A stretch of 64,000 bases of DNA from Rubrivivax sp. (lineage in GTDB: Bacteria; Pseudomonadota; Gammaproteobacteria; Burkholderiales; Burkholderiaceae_C): contig JAIXWM010000081.1 of the NCBI GenBank assembly GCA_027491255.1, positions 1 to 64,000 on the forward strand, in the 5' to 3' direction. Below the pieces are notes generated by a model. The model saw only the letters and a program-made list of their open reading frames with translations, ran no database searches and was not told the origin of the DNA. A program made the position numbers and the translations under genes. Below, piece after piece: positions 1-8,677 of this stretch (the stretch's first letter is position 1; each line of letters begins with the position of its first letter).

Positions 1-1647
1 CTGTCGACGGAGGCGCTGAACGCGCTGAGCACGGCGCAGTTTGCGGCGCTGGGTTCGGCGCAGGTGGCGGCGATCACGACGGGGCAGGCGGATGCGCTGG
101 CCACGGACGACCTGGCGGCGATCACGACCACGGCGATCCGCGGGCTCGGGACGGCGGCGCTGGCGGCGCTGGACTCGACGCAGCTGGGCGTTCTGTCGAC
201 ATCTCAGGTGTCTGCGCTGACAACGGCGCAGGTCGCCTCCTTGGCCACCGAGGATCTGAATGCCTTGAGCACGACGCAGTTCGCCGCGATGACGACTGCC
301 CAGGTCGCCGCGCTGACGACGTCTCAGGTGGCTGCCCTCGAGTCGGCAGATCTTGAGATCCTGAGTACCTCCCAGGTCAGGGCATTGACCTCTGCGCACT
401 TGGCTGCGATGGATTCCGCCGACCTTGTGGCGATCCAGGGCGACTTCGGCGTGTTGACAGCACAGCAGGTGCGTGCAATCGAGTCAGCCGATCTGGTGGC
501 ACTGGGAACTGCCGGCATCAACGCCTTGGGCACGACCCAACTGCAGGCCTTGTCGACGGCACAGATCGATGCGCTCACCTCGGATCAGATCCTGGCACTC
601 GACAGCACGGACATACGCGCCCTGAGCACGTCTCAGTTCGCGGGCTTCGCCAGCAGCGCAGACATGGCGGCGTTCAGCACGGATCAGATCCAGGCCTTCA
701 TGACGCAGCAGCTCGCAGCGCTGACGACGGCGCAGATCCAATGGCTGGAGACCTCCGACATCGTTGCATTGACGACGAGCCAGGTGTTGGGGTTCACGAC
801 GGCCCAGATCGTCGCGTTCACCACGGACCAGATCGACGCGTTCCAGACTGACGACTTGAAGGCGCTGACCGCGACGCAGGCCGCATCGTTCACATCGACC
901 CAGCTGAATGCCATGGATACGGCGCAGATCGATGCGCTGGTGAATGCGTCGCCGATCGTCCTGGATCTGGACGGTGGTGGAGTGGGCACACTGGCGTCTG
1001 CTGAGGGAGTCCAATTCGACCTGCTGGGCGACGGGCAGGTACGGCAAGTGGGCTGGGTGGCCGGTGGTGACGCGCTGCTCGTACTGGACCGAAACGAAGA
1101 CGGTGTCATCAACGACGGTGGAGAACTGTTTGGTGTGGGCACCCGCCTGGCCAGCGGCGAACGTGCCGGTCACGGCTACCAGGCCCTGGCGGAACTCGAC
1201 AGCCACCGCGACGGCCGCATCGATGCACGGGACGATCGCTTCGCCGACCTCAGGCTCTGGCTCGACGGCGACCGTGACGGCAAGACCGACAGCGGCGAAT
1301 TGGTGGGTCTGGTCGAGTTGGGGATCACCGAACTCAACCTCGATTACGCGCTGTCTGATCGCGTCGACAACGGCAACCTGGTGGGCATGATCTCGGACTA
1401 CACCATGGCCGACGGGCAGAAGCGCGAGATGGCCGATGTCTGGTTTGCCAAGGACACGTCTGGCGTGACACCGCCGCTTGCGGACCTGCTGGTTGACGCG
1501 GCCGAGCCCTTGCAGGGTGCAGCAACGCCACCGTCCGCCAAGCCAGAGCCGACAGCCGTGCAACCGCCGGTCGTTGCTCCGAGTGTTGGTGCGTCAGGCG
1601 CTGTATCAGCCGAGGAGGAATTGCGGCAGCAGGGACCGTTGGTGTGA
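1..1647 (+). CDS. Large octapeptide-repeat surface protein with C-terminal calcium-loop domain (5'-truncated by the window)
   Basis: The frame is open from base 1, so the true start lies outside the window. Residues 1 to about 314 are roughly 39 head-to-tail repeats of eight residues, L-[ST]-[ST]-x-Q/D-[VIL]-x-A, with one 7-residue and one 9-residue unit. About 36 of 39 units carry Ser or Thr at position 3 (hand count). From about residue 315 a globular domain begins (SPIVLDLDGGGV) with three EF-hand-like loops: DRNEDGVINDGGEL, DSHRDGRIDARDD and DGDRDGKTDSGEL. The tail (about residues 490-548) is Pro/Ala-rich. Similar C-terminal domains are known from large secreted or RTX-like proteins. I infer a type I-secreted adhesin, a plausible substrate of the ABC/HlyD/TolC operon at 12-17 kb. 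No RTX nonapeptides (GGxGxD) are visible in this part. Confidence 0.8.
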   Translation: MSTEALNALSTAQFAALGSAQVAAITTGQADALATDDLAAITTTAIRGLGTAALAALDSTQLGVLSTSQVSALTTAQVASLATEDLNALSTTQFAAMTTAQVAALTTSQVAALESADLEILSTSQVRALTSAHLAAMDSADLVAIQGDFGVLTAQQVRAIESADLVALGTAGINALGTTQLQALSTAQIDALTSDQILALDSTDIRALSTSQFAGFASSADMAAFSTDQIQAFMTQQLAALTTAQIQWLETSDIVALTTSQVLGFTTAQIVAFTTDQIDAFQTDDLKALTATQAASFTSTQLNAMDTAQIDALVNASPIVLDLDGGGVGTLASAEGVQFDLLGDGQVRQVGWVAGGDALLVLDRNEDGVINDGGELFGVGTRLASGERAGHGYQALAELDSHRDGRIDARDDRFADLRLWLDGDRDGKTDSGELVGLVELGITELNLDYALSDRVDNGNLVGMISDYTMADGQKREMADVWFAKDTSGVTPPLADLLVDAAEPLQGAATPPSAKPEPTAVQPPVVAPSVGASGAVSAEEELRQQGPLV

Positions 1648-1706
1648 CGATCAGGGGCGGTTTGCGAGGGGGCGCCGGCCCCCGCTGGCCGCCGCAGCTG
1701 TAGCTC

Positions 1707-2297
1707 ATGGTGACGGGAGCGTCTTTGCCTTTGCCGGAGCAACATGCCGACGACGGTCGGTGCCGTACCCTGGCTGAGGCCCGCCGGCGAGTGCGTCTGA
1801 ACCGCAGCGATGGCGGGCTCGCCGCGCGCCACCAGGCGCCTCGAGGGGTCCTGGAACTACCCAGCCCTGAAGAGTACGCCGTCATCGTCGCGGGCATCGC
1901 GCAAGACACGGGCAAGCATGGGGTGCTCAGCGCGGACTGTGCAGCCATGAAGCGCCGTGGCCGGCCGAAACTGCCAGAGCGGTGCTCGACTGTGAATATG
2001 CCCGCGAGGCGCGCCAGGCTGGAGGTGTTCCTGGACGACCCGGATGTGGCACTCGACACCAACCATCTCGAAAACCCGATCATGCCCTTGACCATCGGCA
2101 GGTCGAACTGTTTGCTCGCAGGTGGCCTGCGTGCCGGCCAACGAACGGCGGTCGTAATGAGCCTGGTGCACTCGGCCCGCATCAACGGGCACGAGCCCTA
2201 CGCGTACCTCAAGAATGTGCTGGAGTGGCTGCCGACATATCCGGCCAGCCGCGTCGACGAGCTGCTGCCTCACCGCTGGGTCCGAACCTCTGTCTGA
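1707..2297 (+). pseudogene. IS66-family transposase (TnpC) remnant
   Basis: Only the C-terminal end of an IS66 TnpC transposase is recognisable, from about 2004 to the stop at 2297. The aligned pieces are LEVFLDDPDVALDTNHLEN, IGRSNCLLAGG, NGHEPYAYLKNVLEWLP and DELLPHRW. They match the family's D-N-N-x-x-E catalytic block, the GRKN box and the LLPW end, with substitutions (DTNHLEN for DNNxxE). Upstream sequence in this frame (1707-2003) shows no transposase similarity that I can see, and no tnpA/tnpB partner or clear inverted repeat is present. It is therefore a broken insertion-sequence tail and not an active element. Confidence 0.75.
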
Positions 2298-2341
2298 GCC
2301 CCTCGGCAGCATGGCTGCGGCGCGGCTGCTACGCTACGTGC

Positions 2342-2947
2342 ATGCCGATTCGCAATACAACCGCCCGCAAAGAGCCCAAGCCGAAGTACGCGTACCGGAT
2401 GCTGGTGAAGCTCGAAGGCAGCGAGCCCACCATCTGGCGTGTCATCAGCGTGCCCGGTTACATGACCCTGGCCGACCTGGACCTCGTCATCCAGGCGGCC
2501 ATGGGCTGGACCAACAGCCGCATGCACCTGTTCACGCTCGACGGCAACCTGTACGGCATGGCTGATGCGGAATGGATCGACGACCAGCCGGTTCTGGCCG
2601 ATGAGGAGTTTGTACTCGACGAAGTGCTGGGCACGAAGGTCAAGAGCTTTCTGCACGAGTACGACCTTGGGGATGGCTGGCATCACGAGGTAACGGTACA
2701 GGCTGTCGAAGTTGCTGACGAGGAACGAAACGGCTGGCCGATGTGCCTGGCTGGCGCGAGGGCCTGTCCGCCTGAGGGTGTCGGCGGTCTCGGCGGTTAT
2801 GAGGAGTTCCTGCAGGCCATCAGCGACCCCTCTCACGAGCAGCACAATGCCATGCGCAGGTGGTGTGGCGGCCCCTTCGATCCCAACAGCTTCGATATCA
2901 ACTCGGCAAACAGGGCAATACGCGGCTCGATGTCTGAGCCTCGTTGA
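2342..2947 (+). CDS. Plasmid pRiA4b ORF-3 family protein (IS1096 passenger TnpR-like)
   Basis: The 201-residue product matches the pRiA4b ORF-3 family by sight. It has an N-terminal YRMLVKLEGSEPTIWRVISV strand pattern, then LADLDLVIQAAMGWTNSRMH, an acidic middle and a conserved LHEYDLGDGWHHEVTV segment. The C-terminal CLAGARACPPEGVGGLGGYE is followed by an FDPNSFD end. The family is small, alpha/beta and often found as passenger genes of mobile elements; its biochemical role is unknown. The ATG at 2342 was chosen because family similarity starts about a dozen residues later; the longer frame upstream overlaps the IS66 remnant. A group II intron begins about 60 bp downstream, so this is mobile-element territory. 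Confidence 0.85.
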   Translation: MPIRNTTARKEPKPKYAYRMLVKLEGSEPTIWRVISVPGYMTLADLDLVIQAAMGWTNSRMHLFTLDGNLYGMADAEWIDDQPVLADEEFVLDEVLGTKVKSFLHEYDLGDGWHHEVTVQAVEVADEERNGWPMCLAGARACPPEGVGGLGGYEEFLQAISDPSHEQHNAMRRWCGGPFDPNSFDINSANRAIRGSMSEPR

Positions 2948-3007
2948 CTGCAACGACCCACCATGTTCAAGGTCGCGACGTGTCAAGGTGTGTTGGCTGG
3001 ACGCTTA

Positions 3008-4941
3008 GTGCGACAGGAGACTGTCAGAGAGTAGTTGATGAAAGTTCGACACAGGAAAGGAATAGCGAACCACCCTGGCCCCGAGTCATGCGGTGGCGCC
3101 CGTGAGGGCGTCGTCGAAGCGTTGACAGGGGAGAGCGCAGGCCAGCCATTGAGCCGCGAAATCAGGCAGTCTGGGGCGCCGACGCTGTTAAGCGAAGCGG
3201 AAGGCCACATCGGCGGGGGCGCTACACGCGAGCCCTCGACGAGCCCCACGCGGTCGTAGACCCTGAGCATGCGCAGAAGCTCTCTGAACAGGAACTGTGA
3301 GATCTCGCCGGTGCCCGCTGGGCAGTTGACAGTGGGCGGGTCGGGGAAGGCCGATGGCCGCAAGCCCGACATCCACGCCGGCGAGAAGTCGGATGCTTGC
3401 GTAGTACCGATGAACGACCCGAACAACGGCGCCGCCTCCAAACCGGCGCAGGCGGAGGGTCGGGAGGGAAGGCGAGCAGCCAAGAGCAACACCGAAAAGC
3501 GCCCCGCGCCCCGGACTCAGAGCCGGACCCGCGCGTCGATGGGGCTCGACGGTGTACGTGAAGTCGCCCGTGCCGCCAAGGCTGCGGGCAGGGAGGTACG
3601 GTTCACGGCGCTGCTGCACCACGTCACGCCCCAACTGCTGCGCGACAGCTTCATGAAATTGAAGCGCGACGCGGCAGCTGGCGTTGATGGGGTGAAGTGG
3701 CGCGAGTACGAGGAAGGACTCGACGAGCGGATTGGCAAGCTGTGGGCTGCGGTGCATTCCGGCCGCTACCGGGCTGTGCCCTCGCGCAGGGTGTACATCC
3801 CGAAAGCGGACGGCAAACAGCGCCCCCTTGGCATCGCAGCGCTGGAAGACAAGATCGTCCAGCAAGCTGTGGTTACGGTGCTCACGCCGATCTACGAGGC
3901 GACCTTCCTCGGCTTCTCGTATGGCTTCCGGCCGGGGCGAAACCAGCATCAAGCGCTGGACGCCGTAGTGGTGGGCATGCAGGCGAAGCGCGTGAACTGG
4001 GTGCTCGACGCGGACATCAAGGCGTTCTTCGACACCGTCGATCACGTCTGGTTGCTGCGATTCCTGGAGCACCGGATCGGCGACAGAAGAGTCTTGCGAC
4101 TGATCCGCAAGTGGCTCACGGCCGGGGTTGTCGAAAACGGGCAAAAGACCGACGTGCAGGTAGGCACGCCACAAGGAGCGGTGATCTCGCCGCTGCTGGC
4201 CAACATTTACCTGCACTACGCCTTCGACCTGTGGACGCACCAGTGGCGGGGGCGACATGCCCGAGGCGACGTGATGATCGTTCGGTACGCCGACGACAGC
4301 GTTCTCGGCTTCGAGAGCAAGGCTGATGTCGACCAATTCCTGGAGGACCTGAAGGTGCGATTTGCCCGATTCGGGCTGACGCTGAACGAGGACAAGACGC
4401 GCGTGTTGCAGTTCGGTCGCTTCGCGGCCCAGGCACGCGCCAAGCTTGGGCTTCCAAAGCCGCTGACGTTCGACTTCCTGGGGTTCACCCACATCTGTGG
4501 GCAGTCCCGATCGAACGGTTGGTTCCAACTGAAGCGGCTGACTTCGGCCAAGCGAATGCGCACCCGCCTCCAGGCGATTCGACAGGCGCTGGCGCGCCGC
4601 ATGCACGAACCGATCCCTGAGGTCGGCCGGTGGCTGCGGCGTGTGGTTCAGGGCTACTTCAACTACCACGCCGTCCCTGGCAATGTGGACCGCCTGGATG
4701 CCTTCCGCAAGGAGGTGTCCAAGGCCTGGCTGCATGCGCTTCGGCGGCGGGGTCAGCGCGGAAGGATGCCGTGGAGCAGGTTCGCAGTGCTTGTTGATCG
4801 CTACCTTCCGCGGGCTCGGGTACTCCACCCGTACCCGCATCAGCGCTTCGCGTCATGACTTGAGGCAGGAGCCGTATGCGGTAGTGCCGCTCGTACGGAT
4901 CTGTGCGGGGGGCGGGGAGCAATCCCCGTCCCTACCGCGAC
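3008..4941 (+). mobile_element. Group II intron (complete, with internal reverse transcriptase ORF)
   Basis: The 5' end carries the typical bacterial group II intron start GTGCGAC at 3008. About 400 bases of non-coding ribozyme sequence (domains I-III) precede the intron-encoded protein. After the ORF stop, domain V is visible at about 4869-4901, with the AGC triad and GAGCCGTATGCGG / CCGCTCGTACGGATC arms. A domain VI hairpin (gcggggagcaatccccgt core) and a terminal CTACCGCGAC follow; I place the 3' end at 4941. The A in CTACC is the likely branch-point bulge. Boundaries follow the family consensus (5' GTGYG, 3' AY); exon-binding sequences were not mapped. The intron lies outside any intact gene. 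Confidence 0.85.
3410..4858 (+). CDS. ltrA: Group II intron reverse transcriptase/maturase
   Basis: The intron-encoded protein (482 aa) drives splicing and retrohoming of its host intron. The RT domain has recognisable blocks: AAAGVDGVKWREYEE, YIPKADGKQRPLGIAALEDK, FLGFSYGFRPGRN, LDADIKAFFDTVDH, GTPQGAVISPLLANIYLHY and the catalytic YADD at about residues 293-296. The GIIM/maturase X domain follows (FDFLGFTH, RLRRVVQGYFNYHAVPGN-like segment). No C-terminal HNH endonuclease is present, so it is an En-minus type. I chose ATG 3410 over the longer frame from 3269 because residues before it would be read from ribozyme sequence. Long antisense frames across this gene are GC shadows. Confidence 0.93.
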   Translation: MNDPNNGAASKPAQAEGREGRRAAKSNTEKRPAPRTQSRTRASMGLDGVREVARAAKAAGREVRFTALLHHVTPQLLRDSFMKLKRDAAAGVDGVKWREYEEGLDERIGKLWAAVHSGRYRAVPSRRVYIPKADGKQRPLGIAALEDKIVQQAVVTVLTPIYEATFLGFSYGFRPGRNQHQALDAVVVGMQAKRVNWVLDADIKAFFDTVDHVWLLRFLEHRIGDRRVLRLIRKWLTAGVVENGQKTDVQVGTPQGAVISPLLANIYLHYAFDLWTHQWRGRHARGDVMIVRYADDSVLGFESKADVDQFLEDLKVRFARFGLTLNEDKTRVLQFGRFAAQARAKLGLPKPLTFDFLGFTHICGQSRSNGWFQLKRLTSAKRMRTRLQAIRQALARRMHEPIPEVGRWLRRVVQGYFNYHAVPGNVDRLDAFRKEVSKAWLHALRRRGQRGRMPWSRFAVLVDRYLPRARVLHPYPHQRFAS

Positions 4942-5155
4942 CACCGGGGTTGTCTGTCTGATAGGGACTGCGCCGCACTTTGGGAAGCCTGCCTATAGCA
5001 GCGCCTTAATTGCAGTCATGTCGGGCTCAACGCGCGCCACCAGGGCGCACTCTTCTAGCAGCGACCGATGCTTGACAAACCAATTCTCCCGAACTCGACC
5101 GCTTGAGCACTCGTGCTCGTCCGAAACGCTGTTGTTGTCCACGTGGACGGCCCGG
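4942..5155. other. Non-coding or remnant stretch between the intron and a methyltransferase gene
   Basis: These 214 bases hold no clear gene. A minus-strand frame (5211 to 4993) would encode a 72-residue peptide whose second half (RENWFVKHRSLLEECALVAR) looks protein-like, and it overlaps the methyltransferase C-terminus in another frame. It may be the tail of a gene cut by rearrangement. No start signal or family match is evident. Confidence 0.35.
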
Positions 5156-5914
5156 TCAGATTGACCCAGGCCGCTTGCCCCCCCAGTCCTGCACCGCCGC
5201 CACATTGCCAACGATGATGCGATCGCCGAGCTTCTCGTGGGTCGCAGCCAGCGACTTGCGGACGGTGATGATCGAGTTGCGGAACTCGATCGACTCGATC
5301 CAGCCTTCCAAGATAAAGCGCGGCGTGGAGCGTAGGTCGAAATAGGTGCGCAGGTAGGTCCCGATGCTGGCCTCGTCCTTCCAGAACTGAAAGTTCAGAA
5401 CATCGGTAAGACGTTTGAAAAACGCCTGGGCGCTTAACTCGTTCAGCAGGCCGCCGCCGAAGGCGTTCATGTAGAGGCAGCAGGTGTCCTCGACCACGAA
5501 CACGCCGCCTGGCTTGAGCAGCGGGAAGTAGTTGACGAATGAGCGCAGGATGTCGTGCGACATGTGCGAGCCGTCGTCGATGATGATGTCGAAACTAGTG
5601 CTCAGGGCTGTGATCTGCTGGAACGCCGTCTGCCCGTTGGCGTCGCCCACCACGATCTTGATGCGCGGATCGTCGTAGCGCAGCGCTTCGCAGCGAGGGT
5701 CGATGTCGCAACCCACGAGCAACCGAGCCTCGCTAAAGTACTCGGCCCAGGTCTCCTGCGAGCCACCGTTCTGCACGCCGATCTCGAGCAGGCTGATCGG
5801 CTTGTGCCGCAGCGGAGCGAACAGGTGGTCGTAGTAGGTCAGGTAAGAATTCCATTTGTCGCTGATCTTGCCGGTCTTGGTGCGGTGCAGCGTGTCGATC
5901 GACTTGAGTTCCAT
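5156..5914 (-). CDS. Class I SAM-dependent methyltransferase (glycan/lipid-modification type)
   Basis: The 252-residue product has a Rossmann methyltransferase core: SAM motif I ISLLEIGVQNGGS (about residues 44-56), motif II acid VGCDIDPRC, then IKIVVGDANG, FDIIIDDGSHMSHD and LLKPGGVFVVEDT. This arrangement resembles methyltransferases found in O-antigen and glycan gene clusters, including the cephalosporin hydroxylase/macrocin-O-methyltransferase relatives. The start at 5914 is supported by GGAG six bases upstream; an in-frame ATG four codons earlier is possible. It points away from the cassette genes at 6.1-9.4 kb. The exact substrate is unknown. Confidence 0.85.
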   Translation of the reverse strand: MELKSIDTLHRTKTGKISDKWNSYLTYYDHLFAPLRHKPISLLEIGVQNGGSQETWAEYFSEARLLVGCDIDPRCEALRYDDPRIKIVVGDANGQTAFQQITALSTSFDIIIDDGSHMSHDILRSFVNYFPLLKPGGVFVVEDTCCLYMNAFGGGLLNELSAQAFFKRLTDVLNFQFWKDEASIGTYLRTYFDLRSTPRFILEGWIESIEFRNSIITVRKSLAATHEKLGDRIIVGNVAAVQDWGGKRPGSI

Positions 5915-6152
5915 CGCGGGCTCCATTTTCGAAGAGCTTGGGCCGAGCCACGGCCACAGCTTCCATGGTGACCGCGCAGGTGCTGGGCGAAGCGCCGAAC
6001 AGCCGTGTAATTGGTCCCCAATTGGCCGAGGCCATCCTACGCGCCGCGCGCCGGCTCGCCGGCCCTGAACTGGCCCGCGTTTACCCAGCTATTTCCGGGA
6101 ACAGTACCCACAAGCCAAGTCGATCATTCGACGGAAGTGCAAACGGCCCACC

Positions 6153-6659
6153 ATGGATCGAACCATCACCGACCTTTTCCACTCCCTGCTCGACCGTGGC
6201 CTGCCCGCGCGCCAGAGCAGCGAGCTGATGCCGTTTGCCCAGAGCGATACCTTCTTCCGCATGGCCGTGCACAAGTCGAACCGGGTACGGGCGCTAAGAG
6301 ACCACTTCAAGGCGCACGGCGTCCGTCGCGTGTTCGTCACCTCGCGCATGCACGGTGCCGACCTGTCGCACCTGGGTATCGAGGTGTACAGACTGGACAT
6401 AGGATGGTTCCAGGACTCCAACGAGGACAGCCGCGCCGCTAAGCGCGCCCTCATCGACGACGCGGTGGTCATCGGCAACAACAACGACGTCGACGGTACT
6501 GGCGGCGAGTCGTACTTTGATCAGGGCGGCTGCGACGGCATCGCCCGCCGCCACCGGCTGGCGATGACCGAGCACCATGGCGAACGCCGCCTGCATCAGA
6601 TCCTGATGCGCCTAGCCGACCAGTTAGAGGCCCCCGTGGGGCGCGGGGTAGCTGCGTGA
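6153..6659 (+). CDS. Hypothetical protein, possibly a fragment
   Basis: This 168-residue frame is the best coding candidate between two recognisable genes, and its stop overlaps the start of the downstream DUF5672 gene by four bases (6656-6659), which suggests translational coupling. I do not recognise a family. The middle (FKAHGVRRVFVTSRMHGADL, then LGIEVYRLDIGWFQDSN) looks like alternating strands and helices. The C-terminus (AMTEHHGERRLHQILMRLAD) looks amphipathic. No signal peptide or membrane segment is visible. It could be a decayed or 5'-truncated cassette gene. Confidence 0.45.
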   Translation: MDRTITDLFHSLLDRGLPARQSSELMPFAQSDTFFRMAVHKSNRVRALRDHFKAHGVRRVFVTSRMHGADLSHLGIEVYRLDIGWFQDSNEDSRAAKRALIDDAVVIGNNNDVDGTGGESYFDQGGCDGIARRHRLAMTEHHGERRLHQILMRLADQLEAPVGRGVAA

Positions 6660-7552
6660 CCGCGCCCAGCATGCTGGGCCGAGTCGCGAGGAGTGCAGTC
6701 GTCGTGGTGGTACCGATCTACCGCTCAACCCTGAGCCCGCTCGAGAGCTTTACCCTCAACCACTCTCTTCGCCAGCTCAGGCCGGGACGGCGCGTGGTAT
6801 TCATTGGCCCTGAGAACCTGGACCTGACCGTCTACCGCGCCGAGTGCGCTCCACTGCTGCGCGACGGCGGCGGGCAGATCAGCGGCGACATCGAATACAT
6901 GCCGTTCGCGCCGGCCAGTTTCGCGTCTATCCTGGGCTATAGCCGGCTGCTGACGTCGGCGCCGTTCTACCGGGCATTTGCAGGCCACGAGTTCATGCTG
7001 GTGCTACAGACGGATGCTCTGCTGCTGCGCGATGACCTCGACGCCTGGTGCCAGCGCCCGTTCGACTACGTGGGCGCGCCGTGGCCCGATGGCGTGGAGA
7101 TCATGGTCAACCTCGACCGCTGCACCGGGCCGGCTAGCCAGCGCGTGAAGGCGATGGTCGGCAACGGAGGTTTCAGCTTGCGACGCAACCGCGCGTGCAT
7201 CGAACTGCTGCAGGAGTTTCCGCAGGCCTTGGACTACTTCCAGCGCAGCGGCAGCAACGAAGACCTGTTCTTCGGCGTCCTGGGTTCGCTCTCCACCCGG
7301 TTCGTGCTGCCCAACGAGATGACGGCCGCTCTCTTTGCACGCGAGCTGCAGCCAGCCCGCTACCATTGCATCCACCAAGCGCCGCCGATGGGCGGCCATG
7401 CTTGGTGGAAGTATGACCCCGGCTACTGGCTGTCGCAACTGCCGCTCGCCCAGGCCGAGCGGGCCCGGTCACTGCTTCTCACCTCCGCTTCGCCTACGTC
7501 GGTGACTGCTAGTCCGGCACCGGCCACCGCCGCCTCCTTTGGTACTCACTGA
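6656..7552 (+). CDS. DUF5672 family protein (putative glycosyltransferase)
   Basis: The product is 298 aa. The DUF5672 pattern is clear: VVVVPIYRSTLSPLESFTLN near the N-terminus, RVVFIGPENLDLTVY, FASILGYSRLLTSAPFYRAF, a DxD-like acidic strand in MLVLQTDALLLRDDLDAWCQ, FDYVGAPWPDG and VGNGGFSLRRN. An NEDLFFG motif and an HQAPP box near residue 240 follow. The fold is thought to be glycosyltransferase-like (GT-A), based on the acidic motif after the strand; no activity is proven for the family. The last 30 residues are low-complexity Ser/Thr/Ala. It overlaps the preceding ORF by four bases and sits beside methyltransferases and a sugar-nucleotide enzyme remnant, so a glycan-decorating role is likely. 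Confidence 0.85.
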   Translation: MTAPSMLGRVARSAVVVVVPIYRSTLSPLESFTLNHSLRQLRPGRRVVFIGPENLDLTVYRAECAPLLRDGGGQISGDIEYMPFAPASFASILGYSRLLTSAPFYRAFAGHEFMLVLQTDALLLRDDLDAWCQRPFDYVGAPWPDGVEIMVNLDRCTGPASQRVKAMVGNGGFSLRRNRACIELLQEFPQALDYFQRSGSNEDLFFGVLGSLSTRFVLPNEMTAALFARELQPARYHCIHQAPPMGGHAWWKYDPGYWLSQLPLAQAERARSLLLTSASPTSVTASPAPATAASFGTH

Positions 7553-7579
7553 TGTGGCCCGCGTCCTGAAGGAGCATCG

Positions 7580-8527
7580 ATGAACAAGATCCTGGCCTCC
7601 GGCGGCGCCGGTTTCCTGGATGGCACCATTTGCGACCGTCAGGTCGAGCGCGGCAACGAGGTGCTGTGCGTGGACAATTTCTTCACCGGTTGCAAGCGAA
7701 ACATCAGGCACCTGCTGGGCCAGCTCAATTTCGATCTGAGTCGCCACGATGCGATCTTCCCGCCGTACATGGGAGTCGATCGCATCTTCAAGCTGGCCTG
7801 CCCGGCAAGTCCGGTCCACTACCAGTTCGATGCGGTGCAGACCATCAAGATCATCGTGCAAGGCGCTATCGATATGCTGGACTTGCCAAAGTGGGTGAAG
7901 GCGCGTATCCCGCAGGCTTCTGCCAGCGAGGTCTACGGCAATCCTGACAGCCATCCGCAGACCGGGGACCAATGTGGCGAAGTTAACCCGACCGGCATCC
8001 GCTCGTGCTTTGGGGAGAGTAAGTGCTGCGCCTAGACCCTGTTTTTCGACTATTGGCTTCAGCATCAGGTCGAGATCAAGATCATGCGAATCTTCAACAC
8101 TTAAGGCCCTCGCATGAACCCCAATGATTGCCGGGTGGTCAGCAATTTCATCGTGCCAGACCAGAAGGATGAGCCGATCACGCTGTACGGTGATGACCTG
8201 CAGACCCGAAGCTTCTGCGATGTCGACGATCTGATCAAGGGCATGCTCAGGCCGATGGACTCACCGAAGGACCTCGTCGGCTCGGTGAACATCGGCAACC
8301 CCAGCGAGGTGGCCATGATCGACCTGGACGAGCGCGTGCTGCGTCTGACCTACTCGCGCCCCATGCTGAGCTTACTGCCCCCGCCCAACGACGGCCCGTG
8401 CCGCCGCCATCCCGACATCACCGTAGCTCGCGACCAGCCTGGCAGGGCGCTGCTGGTGGTGTTGGGAGACGGCCTGCGCGAGACCATCCCCTACTTCCGC
8501 AAGGCAATGACCACGCGGCTGTCGTGA
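7580..8527 (+). pseudogene. UDP-glucuronate decarboxylase-type NAD epimerase, inactivated by two in-frame stops
   Basis: A single reading frame runs from 7580 to 8527 and matches the UDP-xylose synthase family throughout: RGNEVLCVDNFFTG, KRNIRHLLG, FKLACPASPVHYQFD, ASASEVYG, NPTGIRSCFGESK, FDYWLQHQVEIKIMRIFNT, VVSNFIVPDQ, EPITLYGDDLQTRSFCDVDD, GSVNIGNPSE and DGLRETIPYFRK. It is interrupted by TAG at 8033-8035, where the family has Glu (CAET), and TAA at 8102-8104, where it has Tyr (NTYGPRM). The cofactor motif reads GGAGFLDG, not GGAGFLGS, and the catalytic YxxxK Tyr is Phe (SCFGESK). All three point to a dead gene with no frameshift. Its intact form would make UDP-xylose for a glycan. Confidence 0.88.
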
Positions 8528-8677
8528 CTGTGGGCGGCACGGTCGCGCCGGTGCCCGCGGCCAGCACTGCCTCGCCGCTGGCTGCTGCGTCCTGACCCCG
8601 CCCGTCTCAATCCGCGATCCGACACCCGAACTGCGACACCAGAATAGTCACCCACACCGACATCCGGGAGATCAGGA

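Noticed and set aside
1-945. RTX nonapeptide repeats in the left-edge protein
   Set aside because: The units are eight residues, not nine, and lack GGxGxDxUx glycine-aspartate pattern.
3188-4840. Long minus-strand frame opposite the intron reverse transcriptase
   Set aside because: It mirrors the RT codons and has no recognisable domain.
7580-8527. Two separate genes (7580-8035 and 8114-8527)
   Set aside because: Both lie in the same frame and together cover one epimerase-family protein interrupted by two stop codons.
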